Source: Anarhynchus alexandrinus
Taxonomy: Eukaryota > Chordata > Aves > Charadriiformes > Charadriidae
Length of the DNA: 64,000 nucleotides
Assembly: GCA_008711295.1 (NCBI GenBank)
Contig: VUYV01000046.1
Location: 2,790,617 to 2,854,616 of the forward strand
Direction of reading: 5' to 3'
Shown: in pieces, positions 59,412-64,000 of the stretch
How the letters are laid out: every line of letters starts with the position of its first letter
How positions within the stretch are numbered: the first letter of the stretch is position 1
Position numbers and translations under genes: made by a program
The notes under the pieces: model-generated
What the model saw: only the letters and a program-made list of their open reading frames with translations
What the model was told of the DNA's origin: nothing
The model's database searches: none

Positions 59412-59422
59412 GGGGGGGGGGG
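59412..59422 (+). repeat. Poly-G run after a T run
   Basis: Eleven consecutive G residues following GGGG and nine T residues. Error-prone for sequencing. Confidence 0.8.
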
Positions 59423-62400
59423 TATTTTTGCTGTTTCGGTCAATATAGACCTTTTTAAATATCATGTTCTTCGAAGATATCTAACACTATTTTGGAAAAC
59501 ACAAAATACTTGATACAGCTTTTATCTTCCATCTTGTTGTGTAATTTTTAAAAGACCATTAAAACTGCAGAACAAAACATGATGAAAAAGGGAAAATCAC
59601 TGCCTCTATTATTCATAAAAACTATCAATTTTTGAAAAAGAGCTTCTTTTCTAACAAAATCTTTCTTGCATTAAAATTGATAACAGTTTTTCCCATTATT
59701 GTGGTACTTATTTATTTCTCACTTCTTGTATTATAAGCGATGAATTACATTAAGCATAAAATTAAAAAAAAATACACGAACAATTGTCTAAATATCCTTT
59801 TGCTTTAGAAGAAGACATTACTATCAGCACAGAAATGCAATTTTTTTCCTTTATCAAGGTTTAGTACTTTCTTCTAACATTTTGAATACTTTCTTAAAGA
59901 AAATAAAAACAATTATGCTATAAGGTTTCCTGTTAATTGAGTAATCAAAGGTTTATTGTCATAACACTTTTCTCATGTTGAAATTTTTAACTTAACAGCT
60001 TACATTATTACAGTCTGGTCTATACAAACACATCACTGCTTTATCTCCATCTGTGACTAGTAATTTTTATTTCTGGTATTGTGGATTGTTGTTTTTCTTC
60101 ATTCCTTGAATCAGGTAAGAGCAACTTTTTTGGTTTTGTTTGTTTTTTGGGTTTTTTTTCTGTTGATACTCACTTACACTCAGTTTCCTTTCCAATCCAA
60201 ATGATCCATATCTCCAGCCTGCTCCCTTCACACCCTCTGAGTCTGCCAGTTTTGATTATTTAGAACAGAATTCATTATTTTCCAATGTTTTAAAGTGGAC
60301 AGTTTCTGTTTTCAGTTCTACCTTGCTTAAATAAAAGGAAACTCCATTATCACCAAACATGCTAACCTATATAGAAATGATCAGATAGAAAGTAAATCTG
60401 TTTACAAGGTGTATTAACATCTTGCTTTTGTCTAAATTCTGTTTGAAGTTTGAATATGATGTGGTCCTTTTGGAGTGTACTATGATTAGAATTGAAGGAA
60501 TTGATTGTAACCAAAACTGTATTTTTTTTCATAAAGTGATTCCAGTAACAAAAACAGACTACGAGTTTCTCCTTCTCCTTGCTGCCTTTCCTCCCTTCTG
60601 TTTGCCCGATGTGTCCCCGAGTTCTGCTACTACAACCATGTGTGGGCTGCCATGTGAAGCATATCAGAGAGCTAACCTGGGTTAAACATCAGTGTCATGG
60701 GGGAAAAGGAGGGCTAATAACACAGGTCACAAACAATCCCAGTGGCAGTAGTGGGGAGGGAGGGAATGAGAGGATCCAGTGGTAACGAATAGTGAGCCTG
60801 GGACTATTGGTGGAGGGAGGACAAGGACCTCCTAGAAGCTATTGAAAACCAGTACACTGAGGGACTGTGCTCTCCAGGCTACAGTGGGCTTTGGTCTTGA
60901 CAAGAAGGTGCTAGATGTTACTGCAGATTTTCCAAATTTTTCCTGTTGTTACATGAGTAATGAGAGAAGATGAGTTCTTTAGGGTCTTAGTTGTCCATTT
61001 CTGTTAGAGGCTGAGCAGCAAGTTATCAATGTTTCTAATTGACACACTGAGATAGGTCCTGACTGAGATCTCTTCACAGGCTTTGAAAAGTCCCTCAAAG
61101 TATTTACGTATGTTTTCTATTTTCTTTTTGCTTTTGTTGTGGTTTATCTGAATATCTCTAAAAATCTAGGTTTCTATGTATGTCTCTTGTAGCTGAAAGT
61201 AGTAGCATGCAAATGATGTAACAATTTTAGTTTTTCTAACCCTGCAAAGAGTCAGAAACCATAATTTGGAAGTATGAACTATCCTAGTAGTTTTCACAGG
61301 CAATAACCAGGTGTTAGGGATAATGTTATTTCCCATTATCTTGCTCATCAAAGTAAAGAAGGAAAGAAAAACACAGGCTTTACTATGAATCGTGGCATGC
61401 GCTTCCCAAGATGGAAGTCAGTTCTAGTCTAAAGATGAGTAAAATTCAGAAGACCAATTCAACAGATGTGAATTTGTATATTGATTAGGATGGAGACAAT
61501 AACCAACCAAATATACATGGCATATGCTAACAATCCTAAGAAAAGCTGTAGTGAGGCAGAAGTTCAAATGGAGCAAGCTCAGCATAATATTCGAGGCAGT
61601 GATATTTATACCAACTTGTTTACGACTTACAGCGATACAGAATTACCTAATCTCCATCTGCTTATCTCAGAAACAGAAGAACAGAAATAGCAGAGTACCA
61701 GACATGCAAACCATTTTTACTGGCATCCGTATGTCACTCTTGAAAAAGGAAGCATCAAAAGTGCAGAACACACACATATCCTAGTGCTGCTACAGGGAAA
61801 ACAAACAAAAACCAAAAAAGGCCTGCTTATCACATCTTAAAATTAGGTTAAAAAAATGTTGGAGAGTTTAACTGGATCCTTAATATAATTGTCCAAGTAT
61901 TGCGTTTCACTACCAACTATGGACAGAATTGTAAAAGACTCATTCTTATAGGCAGAGGAGATGAAAACATATGTAAAACAATAGTATATATCAGCAGAGG
62001 AAGAAGTGCTGTTCAGGGAGCTACACCTTGTCAAAAGAAATAGCTGAGGTATTTAAAAGAAGCCAATATTGAGAAAGAAGCATGTCTGATCTTGTTTTCC
62101 TAATTGACACTCCACTTTTAAAAATCAGGCAGTGTTTTTCTACCTACATTCAGGTAATTAAAAAAGATGTACATTTCACATATAGAAGGTCTCTTTGCAC
62201 TGTGCTGTCAGAGTGAAGGGATATTACCTAGATATAAATGTAATCTACAACGCTTGTAAAATAGATCCAAGGCTGCCAGCATTGTTTTCATATACGTTCA
62301 GTATCCTGGTCTTAGCACTTTCCTCTTGTTTCAGTGAAGGCAAAAGTTTAATTACCAAAGCATTAATTCCGTTGTTTGGATTGAATTCAATTCAAGAAAA

Positions 62401-62617
62401 CACAATTTATCGGCAATTACACCTGACCTCTGCTTCTTGTACAGTATTCTAGACCAGAGAGTTATTTGGAGACAAAATAATCCATTGTTTGGCAAAAAGT
62501 AGATTCCCAGGTTCATAATATGAATATGTAAAGTAACTTATTCAGAATAAGACTTTGTGTCTCTTTCATCATCAGATGAGACAAAGTGTCCACCAGTAAA
62601 ATAATCTGTAAGCATGT

Positions 62618-62651
62618 TAATAATAATAATAATAATAATAACAACAACAAT
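62618..62651. repeat. (AAT)n / (AAC)n microsatellite
   Basis: About eight AAT units followed directly by three AAC units. Confidence 0.9.
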
Positions 62652-62902
62652 AGCTATTACAAAACCTTTCATCCACTAAGAATTATATAGTTCATTATAG
62701 TTCTTCTCACTAGTTGTATAAATTAAAATGGTTTTAAACTGGACAAAGTGGGGAAAGACAACTAAACAGCAAGCATAACAAAAAAATAATCAAGTGTTGT
62801 CTTCTACCAGACTTGCTCCCGGAATCTGGGGGAGAATTTATGGAAGTATCATATATGCCTGCCCAGTTATTACACTTAATTAACTATTCCCATACTACAA
62901 TT

Positions 62903-62977
62903 TTTGCAGGAGACTGGATACTGGACTAAATGAACCTTTGGTCTGACTCAAGTACTGGTCATTCTCTTGTTAGGAAG
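62903..62977 (+). mobile_element. Ancient CR1/L3-like 3' end
   Basis: GCAGGAGACTGGATACTGGACTAAATGAACC followed by TTTGGTCTGACTCAAGTACTGG matches the well-known 3' UTR pattern of ancient amniote CR1/L3 elements (G-G-A-T-A-C-T-G-G-x-C-T-A-x-A-T-G-x-A-C-C then T-T-T-G-G-T-C-T-G-A). Nothing upstream is recognisable. This would be far older than the avian CR1 copies above. Confidence 0.65.
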
Positions 62978-64000
62978 ACCAGAACATTAGTATAGGAGCT
63001 GGCATCCATCTATTTGCTTTACAAGCAGGGCATTTTGGATCAACTCAAAAAAAAACCAAACAAAAACTTAAGCCTCCAAAAACGGTCGTGGTGAAATTCA
63101 GGTGGTTAAGCTGCAAGCTTCTGCTACTAGGAGCTCAGCATTCACCTCCTGCTAAAACCTGAAGGTACATGAAGTTCATTGCTGCATCAAGCTGCTGGGA
63201 ATTCCATGACCTGTAAGACAGAGATCCTCCACAGTAGGTCCTCAGTTTTAGCAGGATGGAGCAGCTGGATGTGTGGCACGCACCTCAGTCTGAGTAGGCT
63301 GCAGAAATGAGGGGTAAGACACATCAATCTCTGCTGACTTCCAGTGCGGTCACCTACATTTGAACTGTTTTTCTGTGCTCCCATTATCATCAGTGGAGAT
63401 CTGATCAATTCAGTTAAAGGAGTTTAGGATGCAATCTGTTTAGGATGAGATGAATCACACCCTAAATTCCATTGTCTATATTACTAGATCTTCCCTGACA
63501 GTGAAGAGAACTGAAAGTGACTTGCTGAAATGCACATTAGCACCCACATTTAGTCAGATATATCCTGTTGTAAGGCATGCCTCCTGAAGAACTTAGTATT
63601 ATAAATGTTCCAAAGATGTCCCTAACCCAGCCTGGTAGGACTGACTGGAACACCAAATGGCTGCTCTCTTTTCACCTTGGAACGACAGAGAAAGAGGACT
63701 TTCCTCTAATTTATTTTCTCTGCCGTGTGGTAGAAGAAATAACACTTGAGACATAAATTGGGAGAAATTACACTGTGTAGCTATCTACAAACAAACAGAC
63801 TGGCCATATGAAAATCTGAGGTCAGGCCACTCTCTAAGAAGCAACATATTTTGTTCTGACTTCTCCGGGGGGAATTTTCCACCCTTGGAATAGGTCTAAA
63901 TAATTGTAAAGTGTTTTACAACACATCTGCAGCCACCTTTAGAAAATCAGGCCAGCACCTCTTCATACAGGCTAACTCGCATTATAGTGCCTATGCCCAT
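62978..64000. other. Unique sequence to the window end
   Basis: No gene or repeat recognised apart from a short A-rich tract near 63049-63066. Confidence 0.5.

Larger units (their letters stand above)
57736..62902. other. Unique sequence, no gene recognised
   Basis: About 5.2 kb of AT-rich DNA with a G run at 59412-59422, an (AAT)n array at 62618-62651 and T-rich tracts. No recognised repeat family or exon. The 62195-62452 section stays open in one frame for 85 codons but lacks protein-like character. Confidence 0.5.

Overview
The window looks like gene-poor nuclear DNA from a bird. It is AT-rich, has no long open frames outside repeats, and shows no CpG island, rRNA or tRNA that I can recognise. 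The evidence for a bird is the repeat content: at least eight fragments of CR1 LINEs with the typical avian ending (ATTCTATG/TCACAGAA-type short repeats), and solo LTRs of an avian endogenous-retrovirus type. The species cannot be told from this; the mix of CR1 and LTR types fits many non-galliform birds. The stretch is intergenic or lies within a very long intron.

Layout. 1-8044: unique sequence. 8045-8557: 3' end of a CR1 (+). 10136-11455: longer CR1 (-) with an internal deletion. 18385-18634: worn CR1 3' end (+). 21172-21565: old internal CR1 piece (-). 23736-23936: CCCCTT hexamer array holding a 43-N gap. 34968-35502: solo LTR (-) with a perfect 5-bp target duplication. 35286-39562: a 2.1-kb segment present twice, head to tail, with single Ns at its joints; it carries half of the solo LTR and a second, scrambled LTR. 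42335-43103 and 44784-45177: CR1 3' ends (-). 50675-51218: possible further LTR (+). 51449-52819: CR1 (+). 55433-57735: pile-up of three CR1 pieces plus a probable ancient one (all -). 62903-62977: very old CR1-like 3' end (+).

No complete protein-coding host gene was found. Two places look like possible host exons. One is a terminal-exon candidate at 39428-39855 (+): strong acceptor, 87 open codons with three N-glycosylation sequons and a hydrophobic tail, then a poly(A) signal; it is cut off in the other copy of the duplication. The other is a 66-bp internal-exon candidate at 29287-29352 (-) with near-consensus splice sites. Both need transcript evidence.

The main structural point is the 2.1-kb tandem copy. 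The copies differ at about a dozen visible positions and are joined at lone Ns, which fits two uncollapsed haplotypes in the assembly better than a biological duplication, though that is not proven. I see no evidence of an undescribed multi-gene system here.
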